DNA of 64,000 nucleotides from Erinaceus europaeus (taxonomy: Eukaryota; Chordata; Mammalia; Eulipotyphla; Erinaceidae): assembly GCF_950295315.1 (NCBI RefSeq), contig NC_080185.1:47225237-47289236 (forward strand), read 5' to 3'. Below the pieces are notes generated by a model. It saw only the letters and a program-made list of their open reading frames with translations, searched no databases and had not been told where the DNA came from. Made by a program: the position numbers and the translations under genes. Of the stretch, positions 55,310 to 64,000 are shown piece after piece; the stretch's first letter is position 1; each line of letters opens with the position of its first letter.

Positions 55310-55745
55310 ATTTATTGGGGGGGTTAGTGGTTTACAGTATAGTCTTTCATACATAGGCATAACCTCTCATCTCCCCCTTGATTGGTATCTAGGAAACACA
55401 ACATGATCTCAATGTCCTTTGAGCCTGTCCTTTCTTTTCCTTCCCCAAAGTCCCTTGCTTTGGTGCAGCACACCACATCCAGTCCAAGTTTCACTATATG
55501 TTTTTTTGTGGCAGGTCTGCCTGTTATGGTGATGATTCCCTTTGCTGTACAGAGCTTTTCACTTTGATGTAGTCCCATTAGTCAATTTTTGTTTTTGTTT
55601 TCCTTGCAATTGTCTTTAGATAGTGAAAATATTACAATAACTTATATGAAAAAGAGTTCTGCCTATGTTTCCCTCTAAGTATTTGATAGTTTTTAGCCTA
55701 ACTTCTAAATTTTTGTTTCATTTAGTTAACATTTGCATATTATGA
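55310..55745 (-). mobile_element. L1 fragment with internal deletion
   Basis: 3'UTR part ('agtcccttgctttggtgcag' 'cacaccacatccagtccaag') is joined near 55535 to ORF2 sequence ('ctgtacagagcttttcactt' 'tgatgtagtcccattagtca'). The ~1 kb that should lie between is absent. Confidence 0.8.
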
Positions 55746-55749
55746 AACA

Positions 55750-56062
55750 GATTAAGAAAGAAAGAAATGACTTCAAATATTCACTTGACAGAAAAATAAG
55801 AATAGAACACTGGAGCCACAGTGTCTAAAGGAAATTTTGATTGCATTCTAGTCTCTAATAGCAAATCAAGGAAGTAAACTTTCACATCTAGAAGAGAGAA
55901 CATCAAGAATTGAAGACAAACTGACCACACTGTTTGACTTCAAAGTGGAGGAGAAAAAAAGGTTTAAGAAAAAATGAAACAACTTTCAAGAGATTGAAGA
56001 CATTATTAGCAAAGTAACAAGGTAGTTGATAATCTTTTGTTTTGTTGTTGGGATGTTGCCTA
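55750..56062. other. unassigned DNA left of the inverted repeat
   Basis: No family recognised. Confidence 0.4.
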
Positions 56063-57060
56063 GGAGTTATTTTTTAACTGGTCCAGGGGCTTAAACAGAT
56101 ATCTAGAATTTTGACTTAATCACTCTCTAGTGACTAAGAGAAAAATGGATAAGAAAAAAAATCGATGATAGAGATAACAGAGATAAGATAAGGAAAAAAA
56201 CTGATAAAGGGATGTGCTTTGGTCCCAAAACATGCATGTGATAGCCTGGGCCTGGTTTAAGAAGGTTATTATTAGAAGGGTAAATATTAGAGTTATAGGG
56301 GTTTCAGAAGGAGAGAGGGGGAGACTTCCAGAGGCATGGCTATGGAGTAGGATTCATTTCAGACTGTTCATCTGTAAAACTAGAAAAAATAAAAATAAAA
56401 ATCACCTGAAAACTCAATGAAATCAAATGAAGATTTCTTCAGAAACTCACTAAGCCACAAGTGACTACTAACACATGTGGTCAGTGGGTGGAAAAGGGGT
56501 AAGGAAGTGATACTCAGAACTCAAGAAGCTGCACTTGGTGAAGGCTGGCTCTGAACCAGGAGTGAAGTGGCATTGTCAGTGACAGAGAAGACCGCAGATA
56601 GCATTCTGGTTCCTCAATGAATCTAGGTTTAGCGACCAGACAATAAGGGAGAGAAATTGGGTTCCAGGCCCAGGATATCACAAGCCTATTTTGGGACTAA
56701 AGCACATCCTTTTTTCAGTTTTTCCCCTTATCTTATCTTATCTCTGTTAGCTCTATCATTGATTTTTTTCTTATCTGATTTTTCTGTTTTTTTTTAAATA
56801 ATTCTTTTTTTAATTTTATTTTTGAGAGAGATGTAGAGAGAGAAAGACACACAGAGAAACACCAGAGCACTGCTCAGCTCTGGCGTATGGTAGTGAGAGG
56901 GATTGAACCTGGGACTTAGGAGCCTCAGGCTTGAGAGTCTGTTTGCATAAACATTATGCTGTCTCCCCCGCCCTAATTTTTCTCTTAATCACTAGAGAGT
57001 GATTAAGTCAAAATTCTAAATATTGATTTAAGCCCCTGGACGACTTAAAAAAACAGCTCC
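56063..57060. repeat. ~1 kb long inverted repeat (foldback element)
   Basis: The left arm, 56063-56256, reads 'ccaggggcttaaacagatat' ... 'tgacttaatcactctctagt' ... 'agagataagataagg' ... 'gatagcctgggcctgg'. The same sequence appears reversed and complemented at 56662-57060. After removing one SINE-E3 (56785-56976) the right arm is about 205 bp, so arms of about 195-205 bp pair at roughly 85-90% by eye. The 405-bp spacer (56257-56661) has no recognisable content. Long terminal inverted repeats suggest a non-autonomous DNA transposon, but a clean target duplication is not visible at either end. Confidence 0.8.
56785..56976 (-). mobile_element. SINE-E3 inserted in the right arm
   Basis: 'accagagcactgctcagctc' 'tggcgtatggtagtgagagg' to 'cattatgctgtctcccccgc'. 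It splits the right arm between 'atctgatttttctg' and 'aatttttctcttaatc'; 'tttttct' is repeated at the joints. Confidence 0.92.
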
Positions 57061-58005
57061 CCATAGGACCTTGTCCTCAACTTGGATCAACAATGGTAGA
57101 GAATGTTCCATCCTCTGAAGGGAGGCTGGACAACATACTCTATGCTACACCTGAGGAAGATGGGTCAATATTGGGGCAGCTTGGAACGTTCCTACTCATG
57201 ACCACAGAATGTGAGCTCAGATCTACAGGGATGCAGAGGTCACATAGGCTCCTAAGCTGAATATGGGCCCCAGATCACGTCAAATCAATGGGGTTTACAG
57301 TCAACAATATTTATACCCCTTTCCCATATTAGGTAGCTACTCTCTTCCCTGATGCAGCTTTCTGGTCCTTTTTCCAACGTTTCTCATATTGGGAGCTATT
57401 CTCTGCCCTAATCCAGCTTTCTAGTCCTATTCTCAACTCTTAAACCATCTTCTCAGACAATACTTTTAGTCCACCTGCATGTTAGCTCAGGAAAAAACTA
57501 CTAAAGTCATAGGCCCCTTTTGACATACCTAAAATAGACTTCCTACTTTCTTTCTGAAACCCCTAGTTCCATCTACTCTATTCCTACATGTCCGTTCTTA
57601 TTAAACAATGTGTCCTGCTTTATATATTACTGCCTTTCAGCCACCAAGTTGCAGACACTTCTATGATTCCATCCTGATTTCCCTGGGCAGATGACCTCAC
57701 TGGTGTGTCCTGGAACCTCACCTCTCCTGAGCCCCTACTCCACTAGGGAAAGATAGGAATACACTGGAGGTATGGATCAACCTGCCAATGTCCATGTCCA
57801 TCAGTGAAACAATTACAGAAGCCTTTCACCTTCTGTACCCCATAAAGATCTTTGGTCTATACTACCAGAAGGATAAAGAATAGGAAATCTTTCAGTGGAG
57901 AGGGTGAGATAAGGAACTCTGGTATGGTGGGGAGCTATATAAAATCATACTCCTGTTATCTTAAAATCTTGTTTATCATTATTAAACCACTAATAGAAAA
58001 GAAAT
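57061..58005 (+). mobile_element. RB retroposon, sense copy
   Basis: Starts 'ccataggaccttgtcctcaa' directly at the inverted-repeat end. Two RB 5' variants seem joined near 57375 ('ttccaacgtttctcatattg'): the word 'gggagctattctctgcccta' repeats an RB block just given at 57330-57360. It ends at 'ccactaatagaaaag'. Confidence 0.88.
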
Positions 58006-58009
58006 AAGA

Positions 58010-58240
58010 ATTAAAGTGGAAATATAAAGTAAAACTTGCACTGGTTTGATGCATTGAACCCAAGCAGAGGGCTTTGGGGAAGGAGGAAAGAGACTGGGAT
58101 GGGGGGTGGAGCTTTCAGGTCTTGCTGTTCTGTGATGGACCTAATGTGGGAGTGAGAACATTTTGCAGACACTTAACTTTGTGAGATGAAAAGTTGTACC
58201 CATGTGCCAAAAACTGTACTGTAAACCATTATCTCAAAAA
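58010..58240 (+). mobile_element. L1 3'UTR fragment
   Basis: 'ttgcactggtttgatgcatt' ... 'gggctttggggaaggagg' ... 'gtgccaaaaactgtactgta' match the L1 3'UTR layout at 380-560. Confidence 0.8.
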
Positions 58241-58335
58241 CAAAAAGGAGAAGAAGAAAGAGAAGGAGAAGGAGAAGGAGAAGAAGGAGGAGGAGGAGAA
58301 GAAGAAGAAGAAGAAGAAAGAAGAGAAAATAATAG
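58237..58335. repeat. (GAA)n/(GGAGAA)n purine tract
   Basis: A purine-only run growing from the L1 tail. It makes a spurious Lys/Glu-rich frame (58194-58481). Confidence 0.95.
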
Positions 58336-58339
58336 CAGA

Positions 58340-59025
58340 AACAAATTCAAACCTGGGATATAATCAAGATGTATTTGTTAAGGAAATAGAGAGAACTCCA
58401 AAATTCCCAAAGCCAAATAGATCTACAAGACACAACATTGTGAAACTCTTAAAAGTCAAAGACAAAAAACAAAATCTGTAAGCTCCAAGGCAAAAGAATA
58501 ATGTGACATATAAAGGCAGCAGAGTCAGACCCACATCACACATAATCCTGTTTTTTAAAATGTCATTTAATTAAATATCTTCTCTCTAGTACTTTCCAAT
58601 TTTTCCTGTATCTTTTTTCTTTGTTTTTGTTATCCTTCTTATCATGTACAATACCTGGGTTTCTTTAATTTGTTTATTTCCTCAATAGTGTTGTCCATTT
58701 TTGTATTCCTTTGCATATTTCTACTAGTACTAGTTCTTATTTACCTCTTTAAACTAACAACCACCATTAGATATCTGTCTATCTCTTCCTTTATCATGCA
58801 TATTATTATTTGTCATGTTTCTTTTTATGTGAGTTAAAATTCATTTTGCAATATTGTGTGTTTTATTTTATCCAATTGTAGCATTTTTCTAGTTTATTTT
58901 CTTTACATAGCAGATATTCTTGACAATTTTCTTATACCACATAGTATATTGCCTGAGTGTTATCTATTCAACTTTTCTATTATTTACATTCAAATGAAAT
59001 CACATTTGGGGGATAAACCATTGTA
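58340..59025. other. AT-rich unassigned DNA
   Basis: No family or gene recognised. Possible old L1 trace near 58800-59000. Confidence 0.4.
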
Positions 59026-59029
59026 AGTG

Positions 59030-59230
59030 TGCCCTGAGAGTGTGGGTAGGAGACAACTAACCTGGGAGAGCATTTGCTTTACCATGTGAAAAGGCCTGGG
59101 TTTGAGACCTAAAACTACAAGGGAACATCATAAAAAGTAGCAAGGGAGTTCCATGTATGGTGGAGCAGTGCTGTGGTATCTCTACTCTCTTCCTTCTCTT
59201 TTCTCTCTGTTCTTACTAAATTTAAGAAAT
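59030..59230 (+). mobile_element. SINE-E2-related SINE, diverged
   Basis: 'taacctgggagagcatttgc' A-box region, 'gcctgggtttgagacctaaa' B box, CT-rich 3' part. Confidence 0.6.
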
Positions 59231-59309
59231 ATGTAAAAATTGGGTCCATGTAACTGCTCTGGGATATCCTGTATGCAAGAGGCCTTTAGTCCATCCCCAG
59301 AACCAGTCT

Positions 59310-59310
59310 T

Positions 59311-59347
<37 letters not shown>

Positions 59348-59427
59348 ATGGGAGCACTGTACTCTGTCTATGGTGTTGCCTGAGATTGAATCTGAGTCAC
59401 TGGAGTCTCAGGAATAAAAGTCTTTTG
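59310..59427 (-). mobile_element. SINE-E3 with (CT)n tail
   Basis: (TC)n at 59313-59348, then 'gggagcactgtactctgtct' and B box 'gagattgaatctgag' in minus-strand order. Confidence 0.7.
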
Positions 59428-59429
59428 CG

Positions 59430-59705
59430 GGGAGTCGAGCGGCAGCACAGCGGGTTAATTGCACGTGGCATGAAGCACAAGGGTCCCGGTTCAAGCCCTC
59501 GGCTCCCCACCTGCAGGGGAGTCGCTTCACAGGCGGTGAAGCAGGTCTGCAGGTGTCTATCTTTCTTTTCCCCTCTCTGTCTTCCCCTCCTATCTCCATT
59601 TCTCTCTGTGCTATCTAACAATGATGATATCAATAACAACAACGATAACTACAACAATAAAACAACAAGGGCAACAAAAGGGAAAATAAGTGAATATTAA
59701 AAATT
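59430..59705 (+). mobile_element. SINE-E1
   Basis: 'gggagtcgagcggcagcaca' to 'acaacaagggcaacaaaagg'. Flanks aaagtcttttgc / aaagacttttgc form the duplication. Confidence 0.94.
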
Positions 59706-59969
59706 TAAAAAAGAAAGACTTTTGCACAATGATTGTACCACCTGGCTGTGCATTTTAAAGAAATGTGTATGGGGTGGGGTGGGTAGTGAAGTCAAGCTCT
59801 AGCCTTGAGTTTTTGTGTTCAATGGCCCTTATTGGTATAGATTTTATATGTTACTAAATGACCTTCATTTCTCCGACAACTACCAGTAGTTTCACTCATA
59901 TATGCAATATAAAGAACTGAAAGATGTGAACTTGAAAAAAAATTAGCCAAACTGTCTCTAAGGCTTTGT

Positions 59970-60095
59970 GAAAATTATGTTGGTTATCGTTGAAGGAGGG
60001 AGTTGGAACTATGGTGGTGGGTGTGTTGTGGAACTATACCCCCTCTAATCTTATGATCTTATAAATCATTATTAAATCACTAGTAAAAACAAATG
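59970..60095 (+). mobile_element. RB retroposon, 3' end only, old
   Basis: 'gaactatggtggtgggtgtg' 'ttgtggaactatacccc' to 'cattattaaatcactagtaa'. Confidence 0.8.
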
Positions 60096-60099
60096 TTTA

Positions 60100-61611
60100 A
60101 GTGCATATAATTTTAGCATGGAAATAAATTCTGTCAGTGTAATTCAATGATTATAAAAATATATTATCATAACTCTTACATCAAAAGAAATATTATTAGA
60201 AAAAGCAATAGATCAAAGATGAAAACAATAATTAGCTGCTCTGGTTAAAACTAAGATGGGTGTTCTCCTATTCCTGTTAAATTTGTTCCTATTTATCCTC
60301 AAAAAATCCCATGTGGTCCCTGGTCAGAACTCTAGCTTCCACAGAAATTCCACTTGAAAACCACTTATATAATTCATACCTTTATAGTCATATGGAAGAG
60401 CCAATTCATAGGATGCAGAACTAGGTCCAGAAAACAGAACACATATATAATATGGCAGTATACTTTTCATATATAGCATTAATTTCAATCAGGAGTAGTC
60501 AAGAATACTATACAGAACATAAAATGTCTAAATTAAGACAAATGGTATTTTGAAGAATTAAAAAATTATTTTTTAATCATGTAATAGTCGGGGACATTTT
60601 TTTCTGTCATCACTGCACATACATTAAATCCAAGGCCTCAAAAAAACAAATCTGTGATCTACCTACTGAGTACTTCCCTGTCAACAACAAATACATTTTA
60701 ATTACATTTTTAACTGAGATATTTTGATGTTAAAACATGTTATGGGTATCACAGAAACAAACACAAATGCCTTCTGGTTTAAATAAAATGTTATTAAGCA
60801 GCTTGTCAGTAAACAACTTTTCTCACTCTATGTGCCCTTTCCCAAATGTTGACTCATCTCAAGCCCCAATTATGTCAAATGACTGGTCAAAATAACAACA
60901 TAAAGTATCAGGTTCTGAGGTTTTTTTTTTTTAAAAGAAGTTTTATATTTTATGAGTTTTCTATGAAGTTCTTCAAAGTTCACAGACACTGCAACAAAAC
61001 AAAGCATATGGAAGAATTTGTGATGAAAAACAAGTTTCCCATTCCATTCCCTAGTACCCCTCCACAGAAGTGACTCATTTAATCATTTAGTTTCTGTTTG
61101 TATTTCCTAGTTGGAGTCAAGGTCAGTCTCAGACTGTCTAGGATCAAAACATTCATTGTGCACTAAAACAGGAGTAGTGACACTCAACAGTCACTAGCTA
61201 GTATTCTTTCTGCTTACATTTCCCTGTGGTTCCTTGAGATTGAGATCTTTTGAGTTAAAGCTATTATACAAATCCTCTATGAAATAGCACCCTACCTGAA
61301 TAATTCTCAGGAAGCAGTATGTAAACCAGGCATTAGGCTGTTTTATTTTTTCTTAGATTCTGTGGACTTTGTACACAGTGCTCAATACATGTACAATATC
61401 ACTTCATTAAGACATCTGCCTCAGTTCTTCAACTACAACACTGCTGCTGGAAAGGATAGTTTACTCATATATTACCATTCCGATGACCCTAAAGGTTTTT
61501 TCACTGGGATTTATAAAATCACAAGATTTATTAGGTTCTTTAAAAGCATGATAGGAAAGTTATCAAAAGAGAAAAGACTAACCAGCCATGTGGCATGAAT
61601 CATGAGTCCAT

Positions 61612-61646
<35 letters not shown>

Positions 61647-61890
61647 GGTTCCTAGTTCTCTCTCTCTGCTCTTGGTTCCTAGTCTCTCACACCTGCTTCT
61701 CCTTGTTTGTCCCTGCTCCTCCTGGAACCAACACTTCATGCTGGTGAATGGTCTAATGAATCAGATTCAGAGACTCAGAAAAGGGGGATAGGTGTTAAGA
61801 ACCTTAATGGAAGAAATGACAGTTTGGTGGAGGGTAAGGCATACTGACATTTATCTTGGGGAAATGTATGACTGTACGCCTATGACAATA
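60100..61890. other. 1.8 kb without recognisable repeats except one microsatellite
   Basis: (CT)n at 61612-61646. A 78-codon frame at 61362-61598 (ends GKLSKEKRLTSHVA) has no known motif. No exon support. Confidence 0.45.
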
Positions 61891-61894
61891 ATTC

Positions 61895-62145
61895 CTTTTG
61901 TTAATTTTAATTTTTTGATTAATAGTAGGTTACAAATTTGTAAGATTACAGTGACTGGCTTCACAACACACCTACCACCAAATTTCTGTTCCTATCCTCT
62001 TCCCACTTCTCAAAGATAACCACCATAGTTCTCAGAAGAAGTCTTAGAAATAGATTGCTTGCTTCTGTTTTATTTTGTTTGTTTGTTTAAAGTTCACGTG
62101 TATCAGTTCTCTAGACTCCATATATGAGTGAAACCATCGGGCAGT
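61895..62145 (-). mobile_element. ancient L1 (L1M-type) 3'UTR fragment
   Basis: 'ttcacaacacacctaccacc' and 'cacgtgtatcagttctctag' 'actccatatatgagtgaaac' are the minus-strand signature of old L1 3' ends. Confidence 0.8.
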
Positions 62146-62149
62146 AGAC

Positions 62150-62626
62150 AATTCTTTAAATCAACATTTATTCAATAAAATGATATTGAAGTTGGCAAGA
62201 CAGATGGGTGAGAGAGAGAGAGAAATAGATGACTGGAAATTATCTCTGGGAGGTGTTTGTGAGTAAAAGGCCAAATCTTGCGCAAGCATAGTAATTTAGA
62301 AGGATCACACATAATCAAATATGGAATTGAGATGTGATACTCTTAGAGTAGGGGTAAGATTTTAATGAAGTGAAAGTGAACTTGAAATTCTTGAAAAAAA
62401 ACACATACCATAGTGACTTTCACATAGTAGATACTAAATACATATGTTTACCCTCCCTGGTCCTACTGAAAGCAGGAAACACTTGGACAACCATAAATGT
62501 GAGGGGTAGGGGAAGGGGAGAGGAGAAGAGCTCATATACTTAAACAGTGAATAAGAGCATACAAAGTTAATATTACAGTTCTTAATCATCGCCCCCCCAC
62601 TTCCAACTCTCTTTAGCATTGTCCAC
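62150..62626. other. unassigned DNA
   Basis: No family or gene recognised. Confidence 0.4.
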
Positions 62627-62659
62627 CCCAACTCTTTTTAAAACTTTTTTATATTTTGT

Positions 62660-62918
62660 TGTTTTATCCGGGCTGGCTTCATGGATGGGTAACAGAGACG
62701 ACCAGAGACACACGGCTGGGCTAAGAACGCAGTTTAATCTTTATTCACGAACGGGCAAATCACCACACCATGTGCTTTTCTCCATCATCCTCTCTCTGCC
62801 GCTGCTGCTGGGACTCTGCCCGTCCTTAGCATAGGGGGCAGGGAGAAAGTGGGGTGTGAAACTAGCAAGGGGCAAACCAATTCTTCTCAGAGGTCGGGGG
62901 GAAGGGAACATACCAACA
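62660..62918 (-). mobile_element. class II-type ERV LTR, minus strand
   Basis: On the minus strand it starts TGTTGGTATG at 62918, directly after a purine tract (cagaagggggaat). The polyadenylation signal lies at 62740-62745, followed by a U5 similar to that of the LTR at 17665-18017. About 260 bp. Its left end runs into 'aaaacaacaaaat' without a clear primer-binding site. Confidence 0.7.
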
Positions 62919-63137
62919 ATTCCCCCTTCTGTATTTAACTAAATGACCACAGTATCAGGGGTGTGGGGTGAACAGAAACCTATATCGTACAGGCATTTTC
63001 AAAAAAGAAACTGGCACAAACATGGAGAAACATGTAAGCAAGTAACAAGAACCAGTGTGCTGCCAAGGGAGGGCCTGAGGGGGCCATAGACTTTACACAC
63101 TGTTGCCCTGGGAATTAGATAAAAGGAAAGGGGGAGA
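62919..63137. mobile_element. ERV 3' internal sequence between two opposed LTRs
   Basis: Both edges carry polypurine-tract-like sequences pointing outward: on the minus strand next to 62918 (cagaagggggaat) and on the plus strand next to 63138 (aaaaggaaagggggaga). Such tracts prime plus-strand synthesis just upstream of a 3' LTR. No env or other protein motif remains. The junction between the two source elements must lie inside this segment. Confidence 0.6.
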
Positions 63138-63610
63138 TGCTGGGAAATTGTGCCAATGCAGTCACATCTGCCATGTTGTCCCCTCAGGCTACTGCTAGTT
63201 CCCACGAGAGTTGGGACATTCTCGGAGTGCCTGTTCAGCCATGTTGTGCCCTCAGGGCATTGTCTACATCCCCGCGATATTTAGAGTGCTTTGGTTACTT
63301 CTCCCCCCTCCCATTCTCACGAGAGTTATTATCCTATCCTGGGGTGTTATGGTTACTCCTCCCCCTTCCCATTCTTGCGAAAGCTGCTCCTATAAAAGCC
63401 TTTCTTCTTCCGCACCTCACTCTCTTGCCAGCGCTTCACTCCGGTGTTCAGACACAGGAAAGGTTACTGCGTGAGGCGGCCATTTTCGCTACCTCCACGT
63501 GACCCAACCTGCTTCTCTAGCACCCAACTCTGAGGTGCCAGCGCAAATAAAGATTTGTGTTTCCTCTTTGCCCCAGACCCCTCCTCTCTCTCTTCTCCGC
63601 GGGCCGTGCA
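63138..63610 (+). mobile_element. ERV LTR, plus strand, with intact-looking promoter
   Basis: Begins TGCTGGGAAATTG and ends GGGCCGTGCA. It has a TATA box (tataaaag, 63391-63398), AATAAA at 63546-63551, and a GT/CT-rich end after it. U3 holds two related copies of a 33-bp unit starting 'ggttactyctcccccytccc' at about 63293 and 63350, which look like enhancer repeats. Many CpGs survive, so it is fairly young. It belongs to a different LTR family from those at 17.7 and 62.7 kb. As an LTR it could act as a promoter in the plus direction. Confidence 0.8.
63391..63398 (+). promoter_or_regulatory. TATA box of the plus-strand LTR
   Basis: 'tataaaag' sits about 150 bp before the AATAAA signal and downstream of the repeated U3 unit, the usual place in an LTR promoter. 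Confidence 0.7.
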
Positions 63611-63611
63611 C

Positions 63612-63966
63612 AACAACAATATTTATTTACTTATTTTCCCTTTTGTTGCCCTTGTTGTAGTAGTTATTATTGTTGTTGTTATTGATGTCATCATTGTTAG
63701 ATAGGGCAGAGAGAAATGGAGAGAGGTGGGGAAGACAGAGAGGGGAGAGAAAGGGAGACACCTGAAGATCTGCTTCACCGCTTATGAATAATGCTGAGGA
63801 TTATTCGGGTGGGGTGCTGTTTCATTGAGGGTTTGTATAATAGCTTTAACTCAAAAGCAACCCCCTTGCAGATGGGGAGCTGGGGGCTCAAACTGGAATC
63901 CTTACGCCAGTCCTTGTGCTTTGTGCCACCTGCGCTTAACCCGCTGCGCTACAGCCCGACTCCCCA
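63612..63966 (-). mobile_element. SINE-E1 with a private 67-bp insertion
   Basis: Tail 'ttttcccttttgttgccctt' at left, B box 'gggggctcaaactggaatc', head 'gctacagcccgactcccc' at right. The normally continuous 'gcctgtgaagcgacccc' is broken at 63788-63855 by about 67 bp ('ataatgctgaggattattcg' ... 'tagctttaactcaaa') that matches nothing else here. Confidence 0.9.
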
Positions 63967-64000
63967 ACCCAACTCTTAAAAGCATACTGTCTTATCTTCA

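Noticed and set aside
58194..58481. Lys/Glu-rich 95-codon frame
   Set aside because: Spans an L1 3'UTR tail and a GAA-rich tract; no independent coding evidence.

Overview
ORGANISM. This is a mammalian nuclear window with no intact host protein-coding exon that I can recognise. Three high-copy tRNA-type SINE families, L1 copies, ancient MIR and L1M remnants and class II endogenous retrovirus pieces all point to a placental mammal. The dominant SINE, with a GGGAGTCGGGC-type start, tRNA-like A and B boxes and an ACAACAACAAGGGCAACAAAA-type tail, matches what I remember of hedgehog (Erinaceus) genomic sequence. I infer Erinaceidae from memory, not from a search. NAMES USED HERE (mine, not database names): SINE-E1 = the young family just described; SINE-E2 = an older tRNA-type SINE (GGTGGCGCACCTGGTTGAG start, ATCCAATAAATAAAGATAAT end); SINE-E3 = a SINE starting GGGCTGGGGAGACAGCATAA; module T = a roughly 65-bp segment (start GCCTCCAGGAGCAGTGGATT) that sits between some SINE bodies and the poly(A); RB = a long, apparently non-coding, poly(A)-ended retroposon of 1-2 kb, present here in about 20 copies. 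LAYOUT. 1-3.1 kb: L1 3' end, MIR, SINE-E3, RB tail. 3.2-7.06 kb: a decayed L1 ORF2 (endonuclease end, RT, C-terminus) with two tandem 3' ends. 7.3-17 kb: nested SINEs and RB copies around a long (GGGAT)n array and a GA-rich array. 17.66-19.2 kb: a class II-type LTR with a primer-binding-site-like sequence, a GC-rich segment that may be a processed pseudogene, and a 57-bp x 3 tandem repeat. 19.6-34.8 kb: RB copies (one with a twin-priming inversion), L1 3' ends, and an L1 > SINE-E2 > SINE-E1 nest. 35-42 kb: the longest low-repeat stretches. 42.3-47.3 kb: an RB copy split by a non-L1 LINE with a Jockey/I/CR1-like reverse transcriptase, which is itself split by a young SINE-E1; then another L1. 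47.4-62 kb: more SINE, MIR and RB copies, an ancient L1, and a ~1 kb long inverted repeat. 62.66-63.97 kb: two oppositely oriented LTRs back to back beside a SINE-E1 with a private insertion. HOW THE PARTS RELATE. Nothing here forms an operon or pathway. The window records successive retrotransposition. L1 is the evident machinery for SINEs and RB: poly(A) tails, target-site duplications, 5' truncation and twin priming are all visible. The element that L1 cannot explain is the LINE at 43433-45095. It has its own simple-repeat tail, a 10-bp target duplication, a nearly open RT frame and a CpG-rich composition unlike its surroundings. It is the best candidate in the window for an undescribed, possibly horizontally acquired mobile element. 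Boundaries of repeats are by eye and generally good to 5-20 bases unless a target duplication fixes them.
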